Source of the DNA: an uncultured Bacteroidales bacterium | GTDB taxonomy: Bacteria; Bacteroidota; Bacteroidia; Bacteroidales; CHK158-818 | DNA length: 57,177 nucleotides | Reading direction: 5' to 3' | Assembly: GCA_949300615.1 (NCBI GenBank) | Contig: CASGEW010000009.1 | Location: forward strand, 1,460-58,636 | Position numbers and translations under genes: made by a program | Notes under the pieces: model-generated | The model's input: only the letters and a program-made list of their open reading frames with translations | Databases searched by the model: none | Told to the model about the DNA's origin: nothing | Shown here: positions 26,866 to 35,562 of the stretch, piece after piece | Layout of the letters: every line of letters starts with the position of its first letter | Position numbering within the stretch: position 1 is the first letter of the stretch

Positions 26866-28758
26866 TTAGAATTTTATATCCACGCCACCCATAACAATAG
26901 CGCCTGGCATCGGATAACCTTCGTTAATCGTATAATGAGTATCGGTCAAGTTTTCCCCCTTTACAAATACGGTATAATGGGTCTTATCATTCCCCAGCCG
27001 GTACGAGACACGGGCATTAAGCAGGGCATAATTTTCCGTTTTTGCATTTTCATTTGTATTCAGATACAACCCCGAAATCGACTGCATATTCAGATTCAGA
27101 CTAAACCGTCCCGGCGAATAAACCCCCTCTACAAAAACCTTGTGTTTAGGAGCAGCTATCAGCTTCTTATTGGTATGCAGGTAACTGTAATTGGTAGAAA
27201 ATTGCAAATCGCGCATAACCCGGTAAGTAGCATCAAATTCCACGCCCTTATTGTAGAATTTACCGATATTCATCAGTTGACGTCCCCCCTCGGGAACAGA
27301 CTGCAACTGAATCATATCCTTTCCGTCGATATAAAAAGCGGTCAACTCGGCATGAAGTTGCCCATCCAGGAAGTCCTGACCTATCGACACTTCATAATTC
27401 ATCATATTTTCTGGTTTCAAATCCGGGTTCGCTTTGGAATAAGGCAAATATGAGATATACAGTTCCCGGATCGAAGGGCTTCTGAACCCCTTTGATACCG
27501 AAGCCTTAATCGTATTATCGGTAAACGGGTGAATCGTAAAGCCCGCCTGCGGCACCCATTCACTACCATAGCTGCTGCTATGTTCATAACGAAGGCCAGC
27601 ATTAAGAACCAGCATATCCCAGAATTTCTGTTGCATAATGGCATATCCGGCAATCTCGTGTACCGACTTGTCCACCTCATCTTCCACCTCGCCGGAGAAA
27701 TAGTCGTACCAGCTTTCGCCGCCCCAGTTCTTATAATCCACGCCGGCAGTAAATTCGTTACCCTCTATCAAACGGAACGACTGATACAGCAAGGCTCCGT
27801 AATTATGATCTTTCGACCGGAAGAAATATTCCCGTGGAGGTTCTCCCGCTTCATATCCATCGTTTATCTTATGATTTCCCCAGTTATAGAACAACCGCAG
27901 ACCACCGTTACTTCGCTCAAACTTGTTTTCCAACGCAGCCGATGCCGTCCCGCGCCATATCCGCATCCAGTTGTCGAACAAAGGTTCCGTAACCGGACCC
28001 GGATTATGCGTATCATAATAGGCCACGCTGGCATCAGCCGTGGCACTCAAACGTTCAGAAAACTCATAGCCCACCTTGGCAAAACCATTCGTTATATTAA
28101 ATTCCGAATTTTCGCGATGACCGTCCGTCCTGTCGTGGTTCAACGAAAAAAAGCTATTGAATTTACCCCGTTTTATCCCGTTATTAAACATATACTTTTG
28201 CGTATTGTACGAACCATACATGGCCCTCACGTGCGAGGTAACCCCCTCTTGATGCTGACTGCGGGTTATCAAGTTCACCACACCGCCCATCGCATTGGAA
28301 CCATACAACAATGAACCGGGACCTCGGATTACCTCCACCCGCTCTATATCCGACGCCACATACGTATCCGGCAAGCTATGGCCGAAAACCCCGGCCCATT
28401 GCGGTTGCCCGTCAAACAGCATCAAAACCTTGTTACTCTGGCCCACGCCTCGGATATTGACCGTCCCGGCAGATCCCGACGAAACGCCGAAACCCGTTAC
28501 ACCCTTTTGCGTCAGGAACAAACCCGGAACGCGCTGCGACAATACCGGCAGCAGGGCCGACTCACTACTCTCCTCTATCTGTTTCCGGGTAATGACCGAT
28601 ATCGTAAGCGGTACATCATTTTTATTCACTTGCGTCCTGTTTGCCGTTACCACCACCTCTTTCAGCAGAGGAGCGACACTATCGACGGGAAATTTCTCCG
28701 CCACAATCGGCAACGATACAAACAAAAACAACAGAACTACAAAATAAAATTTTTTCAT
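26866..28758 (-). CDS. TonB-dependent outer-membrane receptor
   Basis: This 630-residue receptor has a signal peptide ending near LPIVAE and a plug domain from about residue 30 to 150, starting with the TonB-box-like LLKEVVVTANR and containing NIRGVGQSNKVLMLFDG and IERVEVIRGPGSLLYGSNAMGG. The 22-strand barrel ends in the usual aromatic VDIKF. It lacks the SusC N-terminal extension and a SusD partner, so it resembles siderophore, cobalamin or metal-chelate receptors of BtuB/Cir type. The start was set at MKKFYFVV; a longer frame from 28827 runs through the promoter. The NikR-like gene upstream and palindrome in the gap suggest metal-controlled uptake. Confidence 0.9.
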   Translation of the reverse strand: MKKFYFVVLLFLFVSLPIVAEKFPVDSVAPLLKEVVVTANRTQVNKNDVPLTISVITRKQIEESSESALLPVLSQRVPGLFLTQKGVTGFGVSSGSAGTVNIRGVGQSNKVLMLFDGQPQWAGVFGHSLPDTYVASDIERVEVIRGPGSLLYGSNAMGGVVNLITRSQHQEGVTSHVRAMYGSYNTQKYMFNNGIKRGKFNSFFSLNHDRTDGHRENSEFNITNGFAKVGYEFSERLSATADASVAYYDTHNPGPVTEPLFDNWMRIWRGTASAALENKFERSNGGLRLFYNWGNHKINDGYEAGEPPREYFFRSKDHNYGALLYQSFRLIEGNEFTAGVDYKNWGGESWYDYFSGEVEDEVDKSVHEIAGYAIMQQKFWDMLVLNAGLRYEHSSSYGSEWVPQAGFTIHPFTDNTIKASVSKGFRSPSIRELYISYLPYSKANPDLKPENMMNYEVSIGQDFLDGQLHAELTAFYIDGKDMIQLQSVPEGGRQLMNIGKFYNKGVEFDATYRVMRDLQFSTNYSYLHTNKKLIAAPKHKVFVEGVYSPGRFSLNLNMQSISGLYLNTNENAKTENYALLNARVSYRLGNDKTHYTVFVKGENLTDTHYTINEGYPMPGAIVMGGVDIKF

Positions 28759-28788
28759 ATATCTATCTATTTTCACCATAATTCGCCG

Positions 28789-28821
28789 CAAAAGTAACAC
28801 ATTTTTTAAAAATCGTGTTAC
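28789..28821 (-). promoter_or_regulatory. TonB-receptor promoter with 28-bp palindromic operator
   Basis: GTAACAC (28794-28800) and GTGTTAC (28815-28821) form a perfect 7-bp inverted repeat around a 14-base spacer whose centre is TTTTTAAAAA. Read on the minus strand, the distal half-site merges into TACTTTTG (28796-28789), a perfect -7 element, so a bound protein would block the promoter. The NikR-like gene ends 29 bases from this site. Confidence 0.65.
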
Positions 28822-28849
28822 CTGCAAAACAAAAAAATATGGAAATAAA

Positions 28850-29251
28850 TCAATCGGCCCGGCTCATCACCAGTTTTCCATGTTTGATACCCCGTATGGC
28901 AATCAATTTGTCAGACAGTTCGGTCAACCGGTGAGCTTCACCCGTAACCGTTGCAATGTGCAAACAAAAATTATCATTCAGATAATATTGCGAAGACGAA
29001 AGGATAACATCCTGATAACACTGTTGAATATCTACTATTTTAGCCGCAATATCCTTTTTATTCTGGTCATACATGATAATAATCGTACCGGCCACGATAT
29101 GATTACACTGCCACTTGGTTTCGGCCAGGTTCTTTTCAATCAGAAACCGGATAGCCTGCGAGCGGTTAGAAAATCCGTTCGTCTCCACAAATCGGTCCAA
29201 AGCCTCCAACAAATTATCTTCCAGCGAAACACCGAAACGTTTTAAAGCCAT
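28850..29251 (-). CDS. NikR-like ribbon-helix-helix regulator with altered metal site
   Basis: This 133-residue protein has an N-terminal ribbon-helix-helix (KRFGVSLEDNLLEALDRF, then NRSQAIRFLIEKNL) and a C-terminal ACT-like ligand domain. It aligns without gaps to E. coli NikR across the metal region (DIQQCYQD and SQYYLNDNFCLHIA versus TQHHHHD and LHVHINHDDCLEIA). Three of four nickel ligands differ: His76 is Gln77, His87 is Gln88 and His89 is Tyr90; only Cys95 is kept (Cys96). It probably regulates the TonB receptor directly downstream, but its effector is unlikely to be classic square-planar Ni(II). Confidence 0.85.
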   Translation of the reverse strand: MALKRFGVSLEDNLLEALDRFVETNGFSNRSQAIRFLIEKNLAETKWQCNHIVAGTIIIMYDQNKKDIAAKIVDIQQCYQDVILSSSQYYLNDNFCLHIATVTGEAHRLTELSDKLIAIRGIKHGKLVMSRAD

Positions 29252-29350
29252 ACCGTTCTCTTTTTAATATCCTATAAAACAAAAATAGCTAATTTTAGTT
29301 TAGTAAAAAATTCACCCGTCTTTTTATATTACATTATATTAACAGCCCCA

Positions 29351-30253
29351 TCACTCTTTCAACAAATACGGTTCCGTATGTACACTCACTTGTGTAGTCT
29401 CTCCAAAGCGTTGTCGCAAGGCTTTTTCCACCTCGGTGGCAATATCGTGCGACTTGACGAACGAAACCTCCGGATCAATCTTCACGTGTACATCTATCAC
29501 ATACGACATCCCATTTTTACGCGTTTTGAGCCGATGAAACGTCTTTACCCCCTCAACTGCCGTTATACACGCTGTAATCTCTTGTTCCACCTCTTCCGGA
29601 AGAGCCTTCTCCAACAGTTCATCCACGCTGGGACGTCCCAGATCGAACGCAACCTTTATGATAAGAATACTGACAACAATCGACGCCATCGGGTCCAGTA
29701 CACGCCATTCCTCACCCAGATAGATGGCCCCGGCAATACCCAACATCGTCCCCACGGAGGAAAATACATCCGAGCGATGATGCCATCCGTTTGCCACTAC
29801 CGCCTGGCTATTAATTGCTTTACCTTCCCGTACGGTATATTGAAACAATACCTCTTTGGTCACAATCGATACAACTGCCGCTACCAAAGCTATCATGCCC
29901 GGTTTATCTATGACAACCCCCGTTATAGAAAGATATATCTTGTGGAATCCGGAATACAGAATCCCGCCACCTACCACCAACAACGCCAAGCTGATTAACA
30001 TCGTGGCAAAGGTCTCAAACTTGCCGTGCCCGTATTGGTGAGTGTCATCACTTGCCTTTCCTGACACTCCGATAAAAACCAATACAATCATATCGGTAAT
30101 AAAATCAGACAACGAGTGGATGCCATCTGCCAACATCGCCCCACTTCGACCGACAATCCCTGCAACTATTTTTCCGGCAGACAGTATCAGATTTACGAAA
30201 AAGCCTACCCATGTTACCTTTTTTGCCCTTCGGGCTCGTTCTTTTGCGTCCAT
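29351..30253 (-). CDS. Cation diffusion facilitator (CDF) metal transporter
   Basis: This 300-residue inner-membrane protein with six predicted helices and a C-terminal cytosolic metal-sensing domain exports divalent metal (Zn, Fe, Mn, Co or Ni) using the proton gradient. The helix-2 site DGIHSLSDFITD and the helix-5 site NGWHHRSDVFSS carry the His/Asp pairs of the transport site. It lies 99 bases before the NikR-like regulator on the same strand, which ties it to a metal homeostasis group. Metal specificity is not decided by sequence alone. Confidence 0.9.
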   Translation of the reverse strand: MDAKERARRAKKVTWVGFFVNLILSAGKIVAGIVGRSGAMLADGIHSLSDFITDMIVLVFIGVSGKASDDTHQYGHGKFETFATMLISLALLVVGGGILYSGFHKIYLSITGVVIDKPGMIALVAAVVSIVTKEVLFQYTVREGKAINSQAVVANGWHHRSDVFSSVGTMLGIAGAIYLGEEWRVLDPMASIVVSILIIKVAFDLGRPSVDELLEKALPEEVEQEITACITAVEGVKTFHRLKTRKNGMSYVIDVHVKIDPEVSFVKSHDIATEVEKALRQRFGETTQVSVHTEPYLLKE

Positions 30254-30348
30254 ATTATGGCTGTTTAGAAAGGCGACTAAATTACTTAGAATTTTTTATT
30301 CTTACCTATTTTTAAAGAAGAAAAACACCGATGGTTTGCTATTCTGAT

Positions 30349-30407
30349 TCTTTTCTCCGCTTTTTGAAAAAAAGCGGAACCAAAAACTTTTGGATTCAGC
30401 GTAGTAT
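30349..30407 (+). repeat. Dispersed hairpin repeat, copy 3
   Basis: This copy is nearly identical to copy 1, with stem TCCGCTTTTT / AAAAAGCGGA and then CCAAAA-AC-TTTTGG. Here it lies between two minus-strand genes, so its orientation relative to transcription is opposite to copy 1. This argues against a simple terminator role. Confidence 0.7.
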
Positions 30408-30453
30408 CAAAATATGGGAAAAGGAAAATTCTACTTTCCAGGAAGACTCATTT

Positions 30454-31533
30454 TTAAAACATATACTCCGTGATACCAATATTATGTTCTGACAAATTGG
30501 CTCGGGTATCGCGCAAATACCGATACATATACGCGGGCAATCCCGACAACGTATCTATTTGTGCCGCCGATCGCATAATAAAGGGTTGTCGCGAACCTTT
30601 TTCCGGCCGTTGTACCCCTACCAGCGAATAGGCCACAGAGTCTATTTTCACCCGCATTCCGTCGCGCCCCAAAACTACTTTTAGCATCGCACCTCCGGTG
30701 GTATGGTCAATCTGCATATTTGAAATAAAGTTGCCCAACGAATAGGCTACAACCGACTTCACCGTTCCCTCCGGGTTATAACGTACCTCCATGGGTTGTA
30801 CCACATGCGGATGCGACCCTATCACCAAATCGACACCTGCCTCTACCAGCTTGTCGGCCAGCTCCTGCTGTTGCCGGTTTTCTACCACTTCATACTCTTG
30901 CCCCCAATGCAGACATACCACCACGACTTCGGCCCAACACTCGCGCGCCAACTCCACATCGGCAAGAATCTGTTCTGCATCAAGCATATTCATGTACAAC
31001 GGCGAAGGGACGGCATGGCCGTTAGTTCCATACGTATAATTGAGAAATGCCACACGGAAACCATTGACCGATACCAAACGGGGATAACGTTGCGATCGCT
31101 CCTCCCGGTTACGATACCCTCCCACATAAAGGATATTCATGCTGTCCAACCGGTTCAACGTCCGCAAGAAACCCTTTGCTCCCCGGTCCATGGTATGGTT
31201 ATTGGCCAACAAGAACAGGTCGAAACCAGCCCTCTTCAAAGCCTGGGCAAACTCATCAGGGGCACTGAACGACGGATACCCCGTATAGGGCTTCCCTCCT
31301 AACGAAACCTCAAAATTCACCACCGCATAATCAGCAGCATCAATCTCGTTTTTAATATGATAAAAACACGAATCGTAACAAAACGAGCCATCCGTTTCCC
31401 GGGCACTCTCTATTTGAGTAAGATGCTGCATGGCATCGCCGGCAAACAAAAGAGTAGCCGTAGCCGTCTGTTGTGCCAACAGACGGCCTACGGCTACAAA
31501 CATAATCCATATGATAAATCCCTTTTTGTACAT
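30454..31533 (-). CDS. CapA/PgsA-family metallophosphoesterase-like protein
   Basis: The 359-residue protein has a signal peptide or anchor ending near GRLLAQQ. The PGA_cap domain has metal-site motifs LLFAGDAMQH, VVNFEVSLGG, LFLLANNHTMDRG, VVVCLHWGQEY and IGSHPHVVQP. The family is named for poly-gamma-glutamate capsule synthesis, but most Bacteroidetes members lack the partner genes (none here) and probably act as envelope phosphoesterases. It follows folD in the same direction, 34 bases after the folD stop, so the two may share a transcript. Confidence 0.87.
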   Translation of the reverse strand: MYKKGFIIWIMFVAVGRLLAQQTATATLLFAGDAMQHLTQIESARETDGSFCYDSCFYHIKNEIDAADYAVVNFEVSLGGKPYTGYPSFSAPDEFAQALKRAGFDLFLLANNHTMDRGAKGFLRTLNRLDSMNILYVGGYRNREERSQRYPRLVSVNGFRVAFLNYTYGTNGHAVPSPLYMNMLDAEQILADVELARECWAEVVVVCLHWGQEYEVVENRQQQELADKLVEAGVDLVIGSHPHVVQPMEVRYNPEGTVKSVVAYSLGNFISNMQIDHTTGGAMLKVVLGRDGMRVKIDSVAYSLVGVQRPEKGSRQPFIMRSAAQIDTLSGLPAYMYRYLRDTRANLSEHNIGITEYMF

Positions 31534-31567
31534 CTACCGCCAGACAGCAATCAGTCTAATCTCCCCG

Positions 31568-32449
31568 TTACCGATAAATCGCCTTTTTACCGGCCAACAG
31601 CGTATTTTTCATCAACGACACAATCGTCATGGGGCCCACCCCTCCGGGAACCGGAGTAATGTAAGAGCATTTGGGAGCCACCTCATCAAATTTCACATCA
31701 CCCGTCAGTTTAAAGCCCGATTTACGAGAAGCATCCGGTACACGGGTAGTTCCCACATCGATGACAACAGCTCCCTCTTTTACCATATCGGCCTTGACAA
31801 AATTAGGCTGTCCCAATGCTGCGATAATAATATCGGCCTCCCGACACTCCATCTCCAAATGCTGGCTCCGGCTGTGGCACACGGTAACGGTAGCATCGCC
31901 CGGATAGGCCTTCTGCATCATCAGCATGGCCATCGGCTTACCTACGATATTGCTGCGCCCCAATACCACGCACTTCTTTCCACGGGTTTCGATACGGTAA
32001 CGTTTCAGCAACTCCAATATTCCGTTGGGAGTAGCCGAGACATAACAAGGCAATCCGATAGACATACGGCCCACATTTATCGGATGGAAACCATCCACAT
32101 CCTTCCGGTAATCGATTGTCTCTATCACCTTTTGTTCCGATATATGCGAAGGAAGTGGAAGCTGGACGATAAACCCGTCCACATCGTCATCGTTGTTCAA
32201 CTCGCGGACCTTATCCAACAACTCCTCTTCGGTTACGTCCGCCTCATATCGGATCAACGTCGATTTGAATCCGCACACTTCACAGGCTTTCACCTTATTG
32301 GCCACATAGGTTTCGCTACCTCCATCGTGTCCTACCAGAATAGCGGCCAGATGAGGACGTTTTTCTCCTTTCGCTACCATCTCTGCCACTTCGGCGGCGA
32401 TCTCCTGCTTTACCTGTTCCGAAATAGCCTTTCCGTCTATCAGTTGCAT
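31568..32449 (-). CDS. folD: Methylenetetrahydrofolate dehydrogenase / cyclohydrolase
   Basis: This 293-residue bifunctional cytosolic enzyme interconverts 5,10-methylene- and 10-formyl-tetrahydrofolate. Conserved elements are [10 protein letters not shown] with the catalytic Lys, [20 protein letters not shown], the Rossmann [14 protein letters not shown] and the [10 protein letters not shown] ending. It lies 24 bases after ffh on the same strand. A long open frame on the opposite strand across folD and ffh is a codon-bias shadow. Confidence 0.96.
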   Translation of the reverse strand: MQLIDGKAISEQVKQEIAAEVAEMVAKGEKRPHLAAILVGHDGGSETYVANKVKACEVCGFKSTLIRYEADVTEEELLDKVRELNNDDDVDGFIVQLPLPSHISEQKVIETIDYRKDVDGFHPINVGRMSIGLPCYVSATPNGILELLKRYRIETRGKKCVVLGRSNIVGKPMAMLMMQKAYPGDATVTVCHSRSQHLEMECREADIIIAALGQPNFVKADMVKEGAVVIDVGTTRVPDASRKSGFKLTGDVKFDEVAPKCSYITPVPGGVGPMTIVSLMKNTLLAGKKAIYR

Positions 32450-32473
32450 ATCTCCTTATTTTTAAATAAGCTA

Positions 32474-33805
32474 CTATCTTCTTCTCCGCAGATTATTCAT
32501 CAAACGTGCGGGATTTTTGGCCTGCGTAACCATCCGCATCATCTTACGGGTATCTTCAAACTGTTTCAGCAGCCGGTTTACCTCCTGAATCGTCGTACCG
32601 CTACCTTTGGCAATACGTTGCTTGCGACTGCCGTTCAAGATTTCAGGATGCGAACGTTCCTTGGGCGTCATGGAGTAGATAATCGCCTCGATACTTTTAA
32701 AAGCGTTATCATCCAAATCTATATCCTTGATGGCCTTCCCTACGCCGGGTATCATCGATGCCAGATCTTTCAGATTGCCCATTTTCTTGATTTGCTGTAT
32801 CTGGCTGATAAAGTCGTTGAAATCGAACTGATTCTTGGCAATCCGTTTTTGCAGGCGTTTGGCCTCCTCCTCGTCGTATTGTTCCTGGGCGCGTTCCACC
32901 AACGAAACAATATCGCCCATACCCAAGATACGGTCAGCCATACGCGCAGGATGAAAGACATCGAGCGCTTCCATCTTTTCGCCCGTACCCACAAATTTGA
33001 TTGGCTTGTCCACTACCGAACGGATAGAGAGTGCTGCCCCCCCCCGCGTATCACCGTCGAGTTTGGTCAACACCACGCCATCAAAATCGAGGCGATCGTT
33101 GAACTCTTTGGCCGTATTCACGGCATCCTGTCCCGTCATGGCATCGACTACGAACAAGATTTCGGAAGGCTGGATGGCATCTTTAATTGCCTTGATTTCT
33201 GTCATCATCTGTTCATCGACAGCCAATCGTCCCGCCGTATCGACAATAACCAAATCATTCCCGTTTTGCTTGGCAAATTTCACGGCATTGCGGGCTATCT
33301 CCACCGGGTCTTTGCTATCCGGTTCCGAATAAACCGGCACCTCTATTTGCTGGCCCAGCACCTTCAACTGCTCGATAGCCGCCGGACGATAGACGTCGCA
33401 AGCCACCAGCAAAGGACGTTTGGAGCGTTTGGTCTTCAACATATTGGCCAGTTTTCCCGAGAAAGTGGTCTTACCCGAGCCTTGCAAACCCGACATCAGA
33501 ATAATGGCAGGAGAACCCGTCAGACGGATATCCACCGCTTCGCCCCCCATCAACAAGGCCAGCTCGTCGTGTACTACCTTCACCATCAACTGGCCTGGCT
33601 TTACAGCTGTCAGCACATTCATACCCAGCGCCTTGGCCTTGACAGTATCGGTAAACTGTTTCGCCACTTTATAGTTGACATCGGCATCCAGCAACGCGCG
33701 GCGTACATCTTTCAACGTTTCGGCCACGTTAATATCCGTAATCTTGCCCTCTCCTTTCAAAATCTTAAAGGAGCGTTCCAATCTTTCGCTTAGGTTCTCA
33801 AACAT
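32474..33805 (-). CDS. ffh: Signal recognition particle protein Ffh
   Basis: This 443-residue GTPase binds 4.5S RNA and targets nascent membrane proteins with FtsY. It has an N-terminal helical N domain, a G domain with GLQGSGKTTFSGKLA, DTAGRLAVDE and TKLDGDTRGGAAL, and a C-terminal M domain from about residue 300. The M domain has GDIVSLVERAQEQ and the GSGTTIQEVNRLLKQF RNA-binding motif. The usual long methionine-rich tail is short here (MMRMVTQAKNPARLM). It is probably cotranscribed with folD. Confidence 0.97.
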   Translation of the reverse strand: MFENLSERLERSFKILKGEGKITDINVAETLKDVRRALLDADVNYKVAKQFTDTVKAKALGMNVLTAVKPGQLMVKVVHDELALLMGGEAVDIRLTGSPAIILMSGLQGSGKTTFSGKLANMLKTKRSKRPLLVACDVYRPAAIEQLKVLGQQIEVPVYSEPDSKDPVEIARNAVKFAKQNGNDLVIVDTAGRLAVDEQMMTEIKAIKDAIQPSEILFVVDAMTGQDAVNTAKEFNDRLDFDGVVLTKLDGDTRGGAALSIRSVVDKPIKFVGTGEKMEALDVFHPARMADRILGMGDIVSLVERAQEQYDEEEAKRLQKRIAKNQFDFNDFISQIQQIKKMGNLKDLASMIPGVGKAIKDIDLDDNAFKSIEAIIYSMTPKERSHPEILNGSRKQRIAKGSGTTIQEVNRLLKQFEDTRKMMRMVTQAKNPARLMNNLRRRR

Positions 33806-34120
33806 ATCTTTTTTATTTTATTTTCTTATTCACTATTTGTACAGCAGGCAAAAATACAAAAAAAGTTAGACACTCATATATCTTTTCCCATCCCGTTGGC
33901 TTTTTTCCGTTATCCGGTAAAGACAAAGGCAACACCTCACTAAACAGGAAAAACGCATCCGGCCCAGCACGACATGGACCTTACCGAAGGGCTCCGGCAA
34001 CGAGAACAGGTTCAAACAACAGACAACAAAAAAAAGCGAAACCCATCAAGATGAAAGGTTTCGCTATATCTTAAAGCGGAATTCTCCCTCACACAAGAGG
34101 TACCGCACCATTCAAAGCAA
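33806..34120. other. Intergenic region between ffh and panD
   Basis: These 315 bases have no convincing gene. On the minus strand TATTTTTG (33856-33849) could be the ffh -7 box. The panD terminator is at its right end. I see nothing else of note in the remaining sequence. Confidence 0.4.
34027..34065 (-). terminator. Terminator of panC-panD
   Basis: The stem AGCGAAACC (34035-34043) / GGTTTCGCT (34057-34065), read on the minus strand, is followed by eight or more T residues. It lies about 55 bases after the panD stop. Confidence 0.88.
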
Positions 34121-34471
34121 TCAAATCAGTTTATTGGTCCGGGTATCGGGGAAAACAACACTGGGGTGAAATTTCTTGGCCTCTTCAAAGTCCATTTGTG
34201 CATACGACATGATAATAATCACATCGCCCGGCTGCACTTTCCGGGCCGCAGCGCCATTCAAACAGACAACACCGGAACCTCTTTCTCCCTTAATAACATA
34301 CGTTTCAAACCGTTCTCCGTTATTGTTATCCACAATATGCACCTTTTCGTTTTCTATCAAATTAGCAGCATCCATCAAATCCTCGTCGAGCGTAATACTG
34401 CCCACATAATTCAAATCCGCCTGCGTTACGGTAACTCGGTGGATTTTAGATTTTACTACTTCGATTAGCAT
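34121..34471 (-). CDS. panD: Aspartate 1-decarboxylase precursor
   Basis: The 116-residue pyruvoyl-dependent enzyme makes beta-alanine from aspartate for pantothenate. Self-cleavage occurs between Gly24 and Ser25 (YVGSITLD). [14 protein letters not shown] at the start and the [20 protein letters not shown] strand are conserved. It follows panC after 19 bases, supplying that enzyme's beta-alanine. Confidence 0.96.
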   Translation of the reverse strand: MLIEVVKSKIHRVTVTQADLNYVGSITLDEDLMDAANLIENEKVHIVDNNNGERFETYVIKGERGSGVVCLNGAAARKVQPGDVIIIMSYAQMDFEEAKKFHPSVVFPDTRTNKLI

Positions 34472-34490
34472 TTGTCAGCCTTTTAATGAA

Positions 34491-35330
34491 TTAATATTTG
34501 ATGTTGTCGATCAATCTCACCTCTCCACAATATACGGTGATACAACCCACCGGATAGGTCGTATCGTCCCAAGAACGTATCGACTGCAAAGTATTCCCAT
34601 CCACAATCTCGAAATACTCTACCCGTAATTCCGGAACGTTGTTCAACGTATCCGTTACAAAAGAGATCGTATCGGCCACACTGTTTTGGCTGGCAAAGGT
34701 ACGACTTTTAAACAATGTCTCCGAAATTTTTACTGCTAAATTTCGTTGATTTTCAGATAAACGTGTATTCCGGCTACTCAACGCCAACCCATCGGCTTCC
34801 CGCACAATAGGACACGCCACAATCTCGATGTCATACCCCAATTGGGCAACCATCGCCCGGATAACGGCAATCTGTTGAAAATCCTTCTCTCCGAAATAGG
34901 CTCGATCGGGGGCGACGATGTCAAACAACCGGCTGACTACCTGAGCCACCCCGTTGAAATGCCCCGGGCGGTATTTCCCCTCCATCACCTTGTCCACCGT
35001 TCCGAAATCGAATATCCGGGTATCCTCCTGAGGATAAATCTCCGATACCTCAGGGATAAACGCATAGGCACAGCCGGCCGACTCCAACAGCTTCACATCA
35101 GCATCCACCGTACGGGGATATTTCAGCAAATCATTCTTATCGTTAAATTGCGTAGGATTAACAAATACGCTCACCACGCAAACATCATTTTCACTCACGC
35201 ATCGTTTTACCAACGACAAATGTCCGTTATGCAAAGCACCCATAGTAGGCACGAAACCCACTTTCTGACCTTTTTCCCGAACGGCAGATAATTTTGCCTG
35301 CAATTCGGCCACTGTTTTTACTATTTCCAT
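34491..35330 (-). CDS. panC: Pantothenate synthetase
   Basis: The 279-residue cytosolic ligase condenses pantoate and beta-alanine with ATP. Conserved parts are [36 protein letters not shown] and the SSRNTRLSE motif. The start is [10 protein letters not shown]; an earlier in-frame ATG adds 28 residues not seen in the family. It is first gene of the panC-panD pair and divergent from the GT5-like gene. TATGTTTG (35379-35372 on the minus strand) is a likely -7 box. Confidence 0.95.
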   Translation of the reverse strand: MEIVKTVAELQAKLSAVREKGQKVGFVPTMGALHNGHLSLVKRCVSENDVCVVSVFVNPTQFNDKNDLLKYPRTVDADVKLLESAGCAYAFIPEVSEIYPQEDTRIFDFGTVDKVMEGKYRPGHFNGVAQVVSRLFDIVAPDRAYFGEKDFQQIAVIRAMVAQLGYDIEIVACPIVREADGLALSSRNTRLSENQRNLAVKISETLFKSRTFASQNSVADTISFVTDTLNNVPELRVEYFEIVDGNTLQSIRSWDDTTYPVGCITVYCGEVRLIDNIKY

Positions 35331-35496
35331 AACTTTTACAAAAAATCGCTGCAAAAGAACTAAATTAAACCCAAACATAGAAGCATTTAAATAATTAAAT
35401 TTCTTCATTAACACATATTGGATTCAATCATAATTTTTGTAACAACAACTCTATCAAGACATTTACCATGCATTTAGATGTTAATCACCCTCATAT

Positions 35497-35530
35497 TTTG
35501 AGGATTACGAATTTTTTTTTATTATCTTTG
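35497..35530 (+). promoter_or_regulatory. Promoter of the GT5-like gene
   Basis: TTTG (35497-35500) and TATCTTTG (35523-35530) are separated by 22 bases, slightly longer than ideal. Transcription would start near 35537, favouring the ATG at 35563. Confidence 0.5.
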
Positions 35531-35562
35531 CAGCATAATTCTTTTTGATACATCGATTTATC

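Noticed and set aside
28759-28849. Cobalamin riboswitch before the TonB receptor
   Set aside because: The gap is 91 bases and is largely occupied by the promoter and palindrome; no B12-box sequence is visible.
31430-33793. 787-residue open frame on the plus strand across folD and ffh
   Set aside because: It lies entirely antisense to two certain genes, and its translation is rich in His, Gln and Arg without motifs, as expected from codon bias.
35545-35562. Earlier ATG for the GT5-like protein
   Set aside because: It lies only about 8 bases from the predicted transcript start, and the family start MTKATKVLF fits the later ATG.
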